Of a stretch of 64,000 nt of DNA, positions 55,402 to 64,000 are shown one piece after another (positions within the stretch are counted from its first letter, which is position 1; each line of letters opens with the position of its first letter). Source of the stretch: Peribacillus cavernae (GTDB lineage: Bacteria > Bacillota > Bacilli > Bacillales > DSM-1321). The notes under the pieces are model-generated. The model was not told the origin of the DNA. It made no database searches and saw nothing but the letters and a program-made list of their open reading frames with translations. The position numbers and the translations under genes were made by a program. The stretch is taken from the NCBI RefSeq assembly GCF_003989135.1, contig NZ_RYZZ01000016.1:1-64000 (forward strand), written 5' to 3'.

Positions 55402-57522
55402 CTAGCTGTTATCGATTTGTTCAGAGGCAGCTTGCTCGGAAGGCTTTTTCTTTGCCCGTTCTTTTTTCAACTCAAAATAGGTATCCATAACCTGTTCGGC
55501 AATTTCTTTATTCATTGAATGTGCTGGCTGCCCTTGGTAAGCCCATGGAACAACGGTCGCAAAAGCAACTTCCGGGTCATTGTACGGTGCATATCCGACA
55601 AGTGATTGGTTGATTGTAGGTTCCGGTTCACTGTATTTCTTACGGTTCGGGCCATCATAAAATGCCTCCGCGGTACCTGTCTTTCCGGCCGGTTTATAAC
55701 TCTTGCCTCCAAAGGAGCTAAAAGCTGTACCGCCATTCTCCTGCATAACGCGTCTAAAACCTTCCTGTACCTGGCCAATTTCATTTTCCGACATAGGCAG
55801 TCTATTTAATACGGTAGGCTCAATTTGCTGCATGACAGGGCCAATTGTTTCGTTATTATCAAGCGGCTGGCGGATTTCCTTGACAATATGCGGCTCCATG
55901 CGGTTACCGCCATTGGCGATGGTCGATACATATTGTACCAGCTGCATCGGTGTATACGTATCATATTGCCCGATTGAAAGGTAAAGAAGTTTACCAGGAG
56001 ATGTTTCTGAACCTTTAAATCCTGCCATTTCATTCGGAAGATCTATGCCGGTACGGACCCCAAGCCCGAATTGAGCATAACTATCACGCATCGTGTTGAA
56101 GGCTTTCGGATCAATATCCAGTGGTTTGTTAGCTATATAATTGCCCCCCCCGATCTTAATCGCAATCCTGCCCATGTATACGTTTGATGATTTCTTCAGC
56201 GCATTGATATCATTGAGCAATCCATAATCCCGGACAGAGTTAAAGTCCGGTGTACCTTTAATTCGTAACGTTTGATCATTAAGCACGGTTCCGGGAGAAA
56301 TGACCCCTGTTTCGTATCCTGTCAGCACAGTCGCTCCCTTAACCGATGACCCCATCGTATAGGAAGTCGTAATATTGCCAAGTGCGAAGTCTTCAGTCGT
56401 CCGCTGACCCGTTTTCTCATCCCACTTAAGCTGTTTGCCGGCCATTGCCAGAATCTCTCCGGTCTTGGGGTTCATCATGACAATGAAGGCGCGGTCAAGC
56501 AGTCCCGTATTGCCTCTTGCCTTTGTTTTCTCAAGTTCCTTTTCAATGATCTTTTCGGCCGCGAGCTGTAGCTCCATATCGATGGTCAGGACAAGGTCTT
56601 TGCCCCGCTCGCCTTTAGCAACTTCGACGGTTTTTGTGATATTGCCTGCTTTATCTTTGTACGTCTTCGCTTTTGCCTTTTGACCATGTAGGATATCTTC
56701 GTATTCAGCTTCAATATAGCTTTTCCCCACCCGGTCATTCCTGCTGTAATCCCTGGCCAGAAAATAATCAAGACTTTCTTTCGGCAGCCCTTCTTCAGAA
56801 GATGAAACTTTGCCAAGAACTGATTTCAAGGTACTATTATACGTATAGAAACGATCCCAGTCTGTCGTAACATCGACACCGGGAAGGGAAGCAAGATTTT
56901 CGCTTACCCGTGCAAATTCCTCTTTTGTCACATCTTTGTTTTTGATGATTTGCGGAACCAGCTCCATGCCGCTGTTGAACTCACGGAAAATTGCCAGTAC
57001 TTCAAGCTCGTCCTTTGTAAATTCATTGATTTCTTCATCAGTTATCCGCTTTAGCTGGACCTCGTATAAATATTTCTCAGGCTTCTTTTCTTCTTCAACC
57101 AGTTTTTTATCTTTTTTGGTAATTTTCGCTTCGGCCCGCTTAGGGTTTTTTAAAATCCAAAAATCCTTCCGATCGCGTTCGGCAATCTTATCGGGCTTTT
57201 TATCAATCAGCTCTGCCAATTTCTCAGCTGTCTTAAGCATATCCTTCGGTTTCGTTCCCTGGTATCTCGTGTATGTAATCGCATCAAGAGGAACATTATC
57301 GACCATGACCTTTAAATTCCGGTCGTACATTTTTCCGCGCGGCACCGGACTGTTAACCGGCACTTCTTCCTTCCTGTCCAATTCCCGCTTGTAATCATCA
57401 CCGTAAACAATCTGCACGACGCCAAGTCTCAGGATTAACACGGAAAATAACACAAACACTAAAAAGAAAAGCAAATTCAATCGAAAAGGAACATGCGTCT
57501 TTTTCTTTTTTTCGTTATTCAC
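55402..57522 (-). CDS. pbpA: Class B penicillin-binding protein PbpA-type
   Basis: About 706 residues: a membrane anchor (residues 15-35), a pedestal domain (about 55-320, PVPRGKMYDRN near its start) and a transpeptidase domain. Motifs SSVKG (Ser nucleophile and Lys), SSN and KTGT are intact. Such enzymes cross-link peptidoglycan during elongation. The N-terminus is uncertain: GTG 57522 (MNNEKKKKTHVPFRLN) fits the family; TTG 57528 and ATG 57537 are alternatives. Confidence 0.92.
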   Translation of the reverse strand: MNNEKKKKTHVPFRLNLLFFLVFVLFSVLILRLGVVQIVYGDDYKRELDRKEEVPVNSPVPRGKMYDRNLKVMVDNVPLDAITYTRYQGTKPKDMLKTAEKLAELIDKKPDKIAERDRKDFWILKNPKRAEAKITKKDKKLVEEEKKPEKYLYEVQLKRITDEEINEFTKDELEVLAIFREFNSGMELVPQIIKNKDVTKEEFARVSENLASLPGVDVTTDWDRFYTYNSTLKSVLGKVSSSEEGLPKESLDYFLARDYSRNDRVGKSYIEAEYEDILHGQKAKAKTYKDKAGNITKTVEVAKGERGKDLVLTIDMELQLAAEKIIEKELEKTKARGNTGLLDRAFIVMMNPKTGEILAMAGKQLKWDEKTGQRTTEDFALGNITTSYTMGSSVKGATVLTGYETGVISPGTVLNDQTLRIKGTPDFNSVRDYGLLNDINALKKSSNVYMGRIAIKIGGGNYIANKPLDIDPKAFNTMRDSYAQFGLGVRTGIDLPNEMAGFKGSETSPGKLLYLSIGQYDTYTPMQLVQYVSTIANGGNRMEPHIVKEIRQPLDNNETIGPVMQQIEPTVLNRLPMSENEIGQVQEGFRRVMQENGGTAFSSFGGKSYKPAGKTGTAEAFYDGPNRKKYSEPEPTINQSLVGYAPYNDPEVAFATVVPWAYQGQPAHSMNKEIAEQVMDTYFELKKERAKKKPSEQAASEQIDNS

Positions 57523-57617
57523 TATCAAGCCACACATCCTCGTTTAGTATTCATCCACCATCTATTTTATAGAAAGATGTTACTTTTTTCTACCTTTATA
57601 TACCTTATTTGAGCAGA

Positions 57618-57646
57618 AAAAAAAGAGGATTGTTTCCATCCCCTTA
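57618..57646 (-). terminator. Terminator of the MFS gene
   Basis: AAGGGGAT pairs with ATCCTCTT (one mismatch) and is followed by T6 or more on the minus strand; it overlaps the stop codon. Confidence 0.6.
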
Positions 57647-58867
57647 AACGGCCCTGTGAGCGGTGTTTATTTTTCTGACAAAAAGCGATATGCACAGATG
57701 ACCCGCACCAATGATCAGTAAAAACAGCGGCAGGCTTTCCTCTGGATCAAATAGTGTGACTGCAGCGATAAATCCGAGAATGGAAACGATGCGCCCAAAA
57801 TGGGTGAATACTTCACGCACGACAATATATTCAATCCTCATTTCTGCTGCATTCCAGGCAGTGCCAATGATATCATAAGTCATTGATACATAAGGAACGA
57901 GCAGGAGCGGATATGCGATTGCAATCGTACCGGCATAGATAAGCAACTTCCCATAGCTTATATCAACCGCGATCAAAAATACTCCAATATACAACAGCAC
58001 TCCTCCTATAAGGATTGCCTTTTTCCTCATAGGCTGCTTTATGTAACGCGAAGCAAGATAATAAGCGACAAAAGAAATCGCAGAGTTAATCAAGCCGAAG
58101 TTTCCGATTGCCATTTCGCTTCCCGTTTTAATGAAAACAAAAATTGAAACGACAAACATGAACGTCCCTTCCCTTAATCCTTGAAAGAAATTGGCATACG
58201 TGATCATCCGCCAATTATGATTATTGCCTCGTTCTTTCCAAATTCTCATAAACGAATATTTACCGCTGGCAGGCCTTCTGTTCAGAGAAAAGCTCAAAAT
58301 AACTGCGATAAAAAATAAAAAAAGCGAAATGCCAAATACAATCGAATAGCCGGAATACTTTGTAAGACGGGAAATGATAAATCCTGCCAGGACAGGGCCA
58401 ATCATTCCGCCAAACGAGGACAGGATTCCCAGAAATCCATTGAAAAAGTCCCTTGTCTCAGGTTCAGTAATCTCAAACGTCAAAACATTGAACGCAAGCC
58501 AGTAAAATCCATAGCCCACGCCAAGCAACCCGCCAAGCAGGACAATAAAATCTGTTGCTCTTGTTCCTACTAACAGGACACACAAGTAAAAGGCAGACAA
58601 AAAGATAACGCCAAGCCTTAAAACGATGATCCTATCGACTTTTTTCGCCAGCCGTCCGGCCAGAATAAATGTAAGCGGCTGAAAAAGAACAATTGATAAA
58701 TTATAAATGCCGATATCAAGGAATTCACCCGATTGCTTCCAAAGATAGACATTCACAAAGGTGTTAGACAGCGCGATGCTGAGGCTGTACAGTCCACCGA
58801 TCAAAAGCAGCAGATGTAAATCTTTCTTTACTTCCACTTCTCCGATCCATTTTTTTAAAATGCCCAT
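57644..58867 (-). CDS. yqgE: MFS transporter YqgE
   Basis: A 407-residue major facilitator with about 12 membrane segments. The loop motif reads AGRLAKKVDRI and a motif C-like GGMIGPVLAGFI lies in helix 5. The substrate is unknown. GGGAGAGG precedes the ATG at 58867; the open frame continues to 58918. It sits between pbpA and sodA as in B. subtilis. Confidence 0.85.
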   Translation of the reverse strand: MGILKKWIGEVEVKKDLHLLLLIGGLYSLSIALSNTFVNVYLWKQSGEFLDIGIYNLSIVLFQPLTFILAGRLAKKVDRIIVLRLGVIFLSAFYLCVLLVGTRATDFIVLLGGLLGVGYGFYWLAFNVLTFEITEPETRDFFNGFLGILSSFGGMIGPVLAGFIISRLTKYSGYSIVFGISLFLFFIAVILSFSLNRRPASGKYSFMRIWKERGNNHNWRMITYANFFQGLREGTFMFVVSIFVFIKTGSEMAIGNFGLINSAISFVAYYLASRYIKQPMRKKAILIGGVLLYIGVFLIAVDISYGKLLIYAGTIAIAYPLLLVPYVSMTYDIIGTAWNAAEMRIEYIVVREVFTHFGRIVSILGFIAAVTLFDPEESLPLFLLIIGAGHLCISLFVRKINTAHRAV

Positions 58868-59128
58868 TGTGTACCTCTCCCTTTCATTCAAACATAGTGT
58901 TTGATGAAACAAGGGCATTTATTCGAAAAGCAGGAGCTGCGCTCATCGCAGAGAAAACTTCAAGGAAGAGGTCTAATTTACATGTATATCCCTCTCCAAT
59001 ACATTAAACGGCATATATTTCAAAAGGTATGTTTACAATAGGTGATTTAACCTGATTCATGTTGTTCTAGCTGAATTTCCCCTGAAAGCTCAGCTGTATT
59101 GGACATTCGAAGAGGGGCATTACACTGA

Positions 59129-59245
59129 TTCAAGTAAAAAAAACCTTCATTTAAGCGAAAAAACGGATAATTAAGCGATAATAACGTGGATTCAAGCGGA
59201 AAAACAACTAATTAAGCGAAAACTGTTTTTATTTAAGCGAAAGAC
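59129..59245. repeat. Six TTAAGCGAAAA repeats phased at 20-22 bp
   Basis: Units TT(A/C)AAGCG(A/G)(A/T)AA begin at 59129, 59151, 59171, 59191, 59212 and 59233, so successive starts differ by 22, 20, 20, 21 and 21 bases, that is, two helical turns each. The spacers are not conserved. Confidence 0.8.
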
Positions 59246-59284
59246 TGCGCTCTTAGCCTAGGCATCAATTTACCAAGCCATAAA

Positions 59285-59313
59285 AAAACAGGAACCCCTC
59301 AAGGATTCCTGCT
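59285..59313 (-). terminator. Terminator of sodA
   Basis: CAGGAATCC pairs with GGTTCCTG, followed by TTTTTTT on the minus strand. Confidence 0.75.
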
Positions 59314-59334
59314 CTTTGCTGAAGAAATTCAGCA

Positions 59335-59943
59335 TTATTTTGCTGCGCTGTAGCGCTTTGAAACCTCGTCCCAGTTTACAACATTCCAGAAAGAGTTGAT
59401 GTATTCTGGACGGCGGTTTTGATAGTTCAAGTAGTAAGCATGCTCCCAAACGTCCAGGCCAAGTACTGGAGTCTTGCCTTCCATCAAAGGAGAATCCTGG
59501 TTTGGTGTACTTGTTACTTCTAATTCGCCATTATTGACGACAAGCCAAGCCCAGCCGGAGCCGAAGCGAGTTGTAGCTGCTTTTGCAAAATCTTCTTTAA
59601 AGCTGTCGAAGCTGCCAAACTTTGTAGTGATCGCATCAGCTAATTCACCAGTCGGCTGTCCGCCGCCATTAGGAGAAAGAAGCTGCCAGAATAAAGAGTG
59701 GTTTGCATGTCCGCCGCCATTGTTGCGTACAGCAGTACGTGCAGATGCAGAAACAGCATCCAGATTGGAGATTACTTCTTCAACGCTTTTGCCAAGAAGC
59801 TCTTCGTTGCCTTCTAACGCATTGTTCAGGTTCGTTACATAAGTGTTGTGATGTTTAGTGTGGTGAATATTCATTGTTTCTTTGTCGATGCTTGGTTCTA
59901 AAGCATCGTACGCGTAAGGTAATTGTGGAAGTTCAAATGCCAT
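59335..59943 (-). CDS. sodA: Superoxide dismutase [Mn]
   Basis: A 202-residue Mn/Fe dismutase. Metal ligands: His27 ([13 protein letters not shown]), the His of NHSLFWQLL, and Asp and His in [23 protein letters not shown] and [10 protein letters not shown] favour the manganese form. It disposes of superoxide in the cytoplasm. AAGGAGG lies before the ATG. Confidence 0.96.
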   Translation of the reverse strand: MAFELPQLPYAYDALEPSIDKETMNIHHTKHHNTYVTNLNNALEGNEELLGKSVEEVISNLDAVSASARTAVRNNGGGHANHSLFWQLLSPNGGGQPTGELADAITTKFGSFDSFKEDFAKAATTRFGSGWAWLVVNNGELEVTSTPNQDSPLMEGKTPVLGLDVWEHAYYLNYQNRRPEYINSFWNVVNWDEVSKRYSAAK

Positions 59944-60087
59944 GATAAATTCCTCCTTATGTAAAATGATTTACAGGCTTTAGAAAATGCTAGAAATTTC
60001 TTAGAATTTCCTGACACTTCTAAAACTCGCTACCTTTAGACTATCAAAGATTGTATTCTGTTTCAAACGTTATGCTTCCTTTTTTTT

Positions 60088-60573
60088 CTACAGCAGCACG
60101 ACCAGTAAAAAGTAACCTACCATAAACAGTTGAATGAGCGCCTTTGTAACGACACTGCTGATAAACCCAATCACTGAGCCGAATCCGATTTTCGAAGCCG
60201 TTACCAGATCTTTTTTATGAACGATCATCTCAGCAAGAATCGCTCCTATAAAAGGGCCGATGATAATCCCGAATGCCGGAATTATAAAAGGGCCTGCCAG
60301 TATGCCGATCGTACTTCCCCAAATGCCCGCCTTCGAGCCACCGTATTTCTTGATCCCGAACATGTTCGCGACATAGTCCGCTGTAAACAGCAGGATCACA
60401 AGGAGGATTTGAATCACCCAGAATATCCAGTTGAATTGCTCGAACGTAAAGAGGAAACCATACAACAAGATACCTCCGAAAATGAACAAAACACTTGGAA
60501 TGATCGGAAATACCAGCCCGATAAAACCAATGATGATCATGATTGCGATTAATACCCAATAAATTGTTTCCAA
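60088..60573 (-). CDS. yqgC: YqgC, DUF456 membrane protein
   Basis: A 161-residue polytopic protein with about four or five membrane segments, several glycine-rich (IIGFIGLVFPIIPSVLF; GPFIIPAFGIIIGPFIGAI), as in DUF456. The function is unknown. The start is TTG behind GGAGGAG. Confidence 0.85.
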   Translation of the reverse strand: METIYWVLIAIMIIIGFIGLVFPIIPSVLFIFGGILLYGFLFTFEQFNWIFWVIQILLVILLFTADYVANMFGIKKYGGSKAGIWGSTIGILAGPFIIPAFGIIIGPFIGAILAEMIVHKKDLVTASKIGFGSVIGFISSVVTKALIQLFMVGYFLLVVLL

Positions 60574-60707
60574 ACTGCTCCTCCTTTCCTCTTTTGAAGT
60601 GTTCTATTTTCAAATGATAGGATGGATATCTTTATTTCCATACGATTGAAACGATAAAAAGTTACATATAGGTAAGATATCCAATTTCGAACAGTATCAA
60701 ACTTCAG

Positions 60708-61439
60708 TTATCGACAATCTCCTATAATAGTTTTGGATAGTTTGACAGCATGTGCCTCGATTTTCTCGAGGTTTGTGACCAGGTCCACCAAATTAATTTC
60801 CCCTTGACCGCCATTCATACGGAAAACTCGCTCCCTCCGCAGCATCCTTTCCGTTTTACCGAGGATATCTTTGTTTTCGACTATTTCTTTTGCCTGTTCA
60901 AGATCATAATGGTCAAAAGCGATGATTGCCTGGTCAACCGTATCAATTGTCATCTGGAATACCTCTTTTAGATCGGAAAGCCAAGGGTCCGTCGGGACGG
61001 CTTTATGTGAAAATGGATGTTCCACTAAGTCGATGATATTTTCAAAGCGATCCCCGATTTTTTCAATTTCACGCACTGTATCAATAAGCATTACATATTT
61101 CGCGGCTTCTTTCTTTGAGAAATCTATAGTCGATATTCGTACCAGATAATCGCTTACTTTTTCATCCAGACTGTTAATAGCACCCTTAAACTGTAAAGCG
61201 GTTTCTCTATGTTTATTACTATTTGTTAATAGATACTGCAATAACTCATTCAAGCCTTTGACAGATAAATAACCCATTTTAATGATTTCTTCCTTGGCCT
61301 GTCCAAGCGCTATCGATGGTGATTGTTCCATAGAGATCGCAGCTAAATGCCGCGAGTTGCCTTCTTTTAGCGAATCATCCCCTGGAATAAGCTTTGTTAC
61401 AGCTTTAGCCAGTATTGTGATAAAAGGATACCTGCCCAT
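60708..61439 (-). CDS. Free-standing PhoU-domain protein (Na/Pi cotransporter tail)
   Basis: A 243-residue protein whose first 45 residues (GRYPFITILAKAVTKLIPGD, then RHLAAISMEQSPSIALGQAK) match the segment that follows the last membrane helix in NptA-type Na/phosphate cotransporters, followed by a PhoU-like helical domain with EIEKIGDRFENI and NLEKIEAHAVKLSK. The membrane part is absent. It has an AAGGGGTTG site before the ATG, so it may still be made as a soluble protein; I found no transporter sequence in 61440-61640. Confidence 0.75.
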   Translation of the reverse strand: MGRYPFITILAKAVTKLIPGDDSLKEGNSRHLAAISMEQSPSIALGQAKEEIIKMGYLSVKGLNELLQYLLTNSNKHRETALQFKGAINSLDEKVSDYLVRISTIDFSKKEAAKYVMLIDTVREIEKIGDRFENIIDLVEHPFSHKAVPTDPWLSDLKEVFQMTIDTVDQAIIAFDHYDLEQAKEIVENKDILGKTERMLRRERVFRMNGGQGEINLVDLVTNLEKIEAHAVKLSKTIIGDCR

Positions 61440-61655
61440 AGTTTCAACCCCTTGAATATAGCAAGAAATCCTCCCTGCCTAAGTCCATCCTTTTTAATTA
61501 TGATGATGAAATGAAATTTGTGTAAAGGAGTTTGCTCTAATATTTACATTAGCTTAACAATTCAGCGGAAAAACGCGAGAATACAAAAAGTTGTTTTATT
61601 GATAAGTGATAGATAGAATAAACTATATGATTTTAATATAAAGGTGTTGTCGACA

Positions 61656-62423
61656 ATGAATATTTTTAAACAATTGATTGTAAGCTTGTATTCGCCAAAG
61701 GATATTGCAACGTTTCGCAATCAGGGCATCGGAAAGACGATTGCTTTTGTGTTTTTACTGACATTAATTTCAGTCATTCCAGCTGCTTATCATTTTAGCT
61801 CAACCGTCAATAGCGGAATACAGGCATTCGCGGAAACGATAAAAGGGGAATTGCCCGCTTTTGAGATCAGCAATGGTACGCTGACCTCAGAAGCAGATGA
61901 GCCGGTCATCGTTAATAAAGAGGGCTTTCAGATTGTTTTGGATGATACCGGGAAATGGAAAAGCAGCGATATCGCTGCCCAGACTGAAAACGGTATAGGG
62001 TTATTGAAGAATGATCTTGTGTTTGTCACGGCAGGCCAAGCGCAGTCCAACCCCTATTCAATATTGGAAGGTTTCTCAATCACAAGCAAAGACATCGATA
62101 AATTCCTTGATTCTGCAGATTCTGCTTTAGTGATTGTGCTGCCGATTATTGTTGTCATGATGTATCTATTCACGGCTGCTTTGAATTTCATCAAGATTTC
62201 ATTTCTGGCGTTGTTTGGATTGGTCTTTAAAAATGTTTTGCAGAAACCTATCTCATACCGCCATTCGTGGAGATTGACAGCCTACTCGATTACACTGCCG
62301 GCGATCTTCTTTACAATCATGGATGCCTTCGAAGCATATGTTCCCTTTGGAATCTTGATTAGCTGGTTTGTTTCCTTGATTATGCTTTATCTCGCTATAA
62401 AAGAAATTCCGAAAAGTGAATAG
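61656..62423 (+). CDS. yqgB: YqgB, DUF1189 membrane protein
   Basis: A 255-residue protein: one N-terminal membrane segment (about residues 25-45), an extracytoplasmic domain (about 48-155) and three or four C-terminal segments. The opening MNIFKQLIVSLYSPKDIATF is typical of DUF1189, function unknown. AAAGGTG lies 9 bases before the ATG at 61656. The MITE-like element begins 4 bases after its stop. Confidence 0.88.
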   Translation: MNIFKQLIVSLYSPKDIATFRNQGIGKTIAFVFLLTLISVIPAAYHFSSTVNSGIQAFAETIKGELPAFEISNGTLTSEADEPVIVNKEGFQIVLDDTGKWKSSDIAAQTENGIGLLKNDLVFVTAGQAQSNPYSILEGFSITSKDIDKFLDSADSALVIVLPIIVVMMYLFTAALNFIKISFLALFGLVFKNVLQKPISYRHSWRLTAYSITLPAIFFTIMDAFEAYVPFGILISWFVSLIMLYLAIKEIPKSE

Positions 62424-62426
62424 CTA

Positions 62427-62768
62427 AATAAGAGACATGCCCAATTTAGTAAGTAGTTCCGATAATGTGGAGAAACAGTAGGAATAGTATAGGAAATCGA
62501 GTATGAAATCGTGGGTTTATCGGGTTTTATGTAAAAGAACCTGATAAGTTTAAATGAGCTAAATCCAAAGAACCCTTCTTTTTTATTTATAGGGGCTTTA
62601 TTTGAATAAATCATTAAAAAAGATTAACGCTCAGAGATTTGCTGAGCGTTTTTTAGTGCTAATTACTTTGTGATTTTATACCGTGAATTGCATGCTATTT
62701 AATTTGTTATTTGAGGTTTTCTCCACAAAAACGGAACTACTTACCAATTTAGGGCTGCCTCTTATTTT
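62427..62768. mobile_element. MITE-like element with long inverted repeats
   Basis: Imperfect inverted repeats of about 50 bases: left arm 62427-62476 and right arm 62716-62768, sharing AAATAAGAG, TAAGTAGTTCCG and GTGGAGAAA. About 240 bases between them carry no gene but hold a terminator at 62623-62654. Size and structure suit a miniature transposable element. Confidence 0.7.
62623..62654. terminator. Terminator inside the MITE-like element
   Basis: AACGCTCAG pairs with CTGAGCGTT, followed by TTTT. It may end yqgB transcription. Confidence 0.7.
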
Positions 62769-62774
62769 ATGCTT

Positions 62775-63030
62775 TTAATTGTTCCGTTTGATGTGTTAAA
62801 ACACCGGATAATTCATGAAGTTTTGCGCCGATCTCATAGGTGTCCTTTATTTACGCGCCTGTTCATACGAGTTTGAAAGCATTTGCTCGGCACTTGCGCT
62901 TGTTTGCTGTGAAAGGAAACATACTTTTCGGTGGCCTGCTCCATTTCAGGTAAGGAATTATGTAAATCTTTCAGGATATCCTCTATTTGATGTAGCTGAT
63001 CCGTTACAAGCTGTAAAGGTTTCGTAACTT
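62775..63030 (-). pseudogene. Chemoreceptor (MCP) remnant
   Basis: On the minus strand the frames read LVTDQLHQIEDILKDLHNSL, then QQTSASAEQMLSNSYEQARK and, after a frameshift, YEIGAKLHELSGVLTHQTEQ LKA and a stop. This resembles the C-terminal coiled coil of a methyl-accepting chemotaxis protein (SAS-E-M pattern). At least two frame changes and the missing remainder mark it as dead. Confidence 0.55.
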
Positions 63031-63115
63031 TTTTATAAAGGTGTGCCCAATTTTAGGCATATTATTAATTTCCGATCCATATATATGGAGTAAGACAATC
63101 ATGGGAGTTGAAAAA

Positions 63116-63445
63116 ATGAAACGGTTCCTGCTTTTTCTTACTGTATGTTTCATTGGATTCATCATTTATTTTGATTTAACGACGGGCACACTTCCGGCGT
63201 TCGGAGCAGAAGCAAGGCAGGCTGCGAAACCATATCCAGAACAAACCGAAAAAGCGTCAATCCCATATACAGATGCTATTGTTAAACCCGGCGATACCTT
63301 GCTAACGATCATTGAAAAAGAAAAAGGCGGCCAGAATGTTTCTATAGAAATTGTTATTGAGGATTTCCAAGAATTGAATAAGGGACTGAAGCCGGAAGAA
63401 ATGCAAATCGGGAAAACTTATAAGATTCCATCTTATAAAAAATAG
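63116..63445 (+). CDS. yqfZ: YqfZ, LysM-like secreted protein
   Basis: A 109-residue protein with an N-terminal signal-anchor segment (residues 4-20), a short linker and a C-terminal LysM-like module (IVKPGDTLLTIIEKEKGGQN to IGKTYKIP). It would bind the cell wall. The ATG at 63116 has GGGAGTTG upstream; the open frame extends to 63041 without a site. It precedes ispG as in B. subtilis. Confidence 0.88.
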   Translation: MKRFLLFLTVCFIGFIIYFDLTTGTLPAFGAEARQAAKPYPEQTEKASIPYTDAIVKPGDTLLTIIEKEKGGQNVSIEIVIEDFQELNKGLKPEEMQIGKTYKIPSYKK

Positions 63446-63595
63446 CAGAGCAGGTAGAGCAACCGTTGATGTCAGCACTGAGTAAAATTCTAATCCTTGT
63501 CAATTACAGTCTAACATTGATACAATGTTGTAGTGATGACATAAAAGGATAGTCATCAACTGAATTTGATTTTTTCCTAAAGGAGAGAATTCCAC

Positions 63596-64000
63596 TTGAG
63601 TGAAATTATACATCGAACCAAAACCCGTCCAATAAAAGTCGGCAATTTAACAATTGGGGGCAATAACGAGGTTATCGTCCAGAGTATGACGACCACCAAG
63701 ACGCATGACGTAGAAGCAACGGTGGCCGAAATCAAGCGCCTCGAAGAAGCAGGCTGTCAGATTGTCCGCGTTGCCTGCCCAGATGAAAGAGCAGCGAACG
63801 CTATTCCGGAAATAAAAAAGCGGATTAATATCCCACTGGTTGTAGATATCCATTTTGACTATAAGCTCGCTTTGAAGGCGATTGAAGGGGGAGCGGACAA
63901 AATCCGTATCAACCCGGGAAATATCGGTCGCCGCGAAAAAGTCGAAGCCGTCGTCAAAGCCGCGAAAGCAAAGGGAATTCCAATCAGAATCGGAGTAAAT
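63596..64000 (+). CDS. ispG: IspG (GcpE), 5' part only
   Basis: The first 135 codons of 4-hydroxy-3-methylbut-2-enyl diphosphate synthase, the iron-sulfur enzyme of the MEP isoprenoid pathway. [44 protein letters not shown] and [10 protein letters not shown] match the family TIM-barrel start. The start is TTG with AAAGGAGAG upstream. The gene runs off the window, so the C-terminal cluster-binding cysteines cannot be seen. Confidence 0.94.
   Translation, partial: MSEIIHRTKTRPIKVGNLTIGGNNEVIVQSMTTTKTHDVEATVAEIKRLEEAGCQIVRVACPDERAANAIPEIKKRINIPLVVDIHFDYKLALKAIEGGADKIRINPGNIGRREKVEAVVKAAKAKGIPIRIGVN

Larger units (their letters stand above)
58868..59334. other. Long intergenic between sodA and yqgE
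   Basis: No coding frame is supported. It contains the phased repeats (59129-59245) and the sodA terminator. Confidence 0.5.

Noticed and set aside
59129..59245. Possible CRISPR array
   Set aside because: The repeats are only about 11 bases with 9-11 base spacers, far too short, and no cas genes are present.
62815..63027. 70-codon plus-strand frame rich in Cys
   Set aside because: It is the shadow of the chemoreceptor remnant on the minus strand and has no ribosome binding site.

Overview
The window is low-GC Gram-positive chromosomal DNA from a member of the Bacillaceae. The order of the core genes follows the Bacillus subtilis yqh-yqg-yqf segment: yqhR, yqhQ, yqhP, yqhO, lipM, yqhL, gcvPB-gcvPA-gcvT, yqhH, yqhG, the comG operon, yqgY, yqgX, yqgT, glcK, yqgQ, gluP, yqgO, yqgN, rpmGA, the pst operon, pbpA, yqgE, sodA, yqgC, yqgB, yqfZ and ispG. 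Strong AGGAGG-type ribosome binding sites, frequent TTG/GTG starts and hairpin terminators fit this assignment. A Mesobacillus/Cytobacillus-like genus is my guess only.

Layout. 1-5520: repeat element, yqhR, yqhQ, yqhP, patatin-like yqhO, a small ORF and an MFS exporter. 5750-13150: an AT-rich accessory island bounded by a decayed IS30 transposase and interrupted by a decayed ISL3 transposase. It carries single genes, mostly on the minus strand (DinB protein, retropepsin-like pair, fosB, an APH-type kinase, a GNAT), separated by degenerate repeats built on GGGCGC. At its right end lies a macrolide-type MFS exporter behind a T-box riboswitch. 13160-16470: a class II (B12-dependent) ribonucleotide reductase gene, nrdJ, interrupted by a group I intron inside its catalytic NPCGE motif and preceded by two NrdR boxes. 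mntR, which sits near yqhO and lipM in B. subtilis, is not seen here.

16470-30270: lipM, yqhL, the glycine cleavage operon behind a tandem glycine riboswitch, the helicase yqhH with yqhG, a second copy of the 300-bp structured repeat, yqzE, aroK and the seven-gene comG competence operon. 30270-36670: an alcohol catabolism module. A sigma-54 promoter precedes a zinc alcohol dehydrogenase gene; the opposite strand carries an iron alcohol dehydrogenase, a soluble GAF/PAS histidine kinase and an NtrC-class response regulator with the GAFTGA motif that could drive the promoter. 36780-50500: small conserved genes, hydrolases, glucokinase, the GluP rhomboid protease, folate cyclo-ligase and L33.

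50540-55230: phoU, pstB, pstA, pstC, pstS behind a PhoP-box array. 55400-64000: pbpA, an MFS gene, a 20-22-bp-phased repeat array, sodA, yqgC, a free-standing PhoU-domain protein that looks like the tail of a Na/Pi cotransporter, yqgB, a MITE-like element, a chemoreceptor remnant, yqfZ and the start of ispG.

The strongest candidates for something new are the integrase-less cassette-like array at 6420-13000 and its T-box-controlled exporter, and the structured repeat element whose long central stem differs between copies but stays paired.
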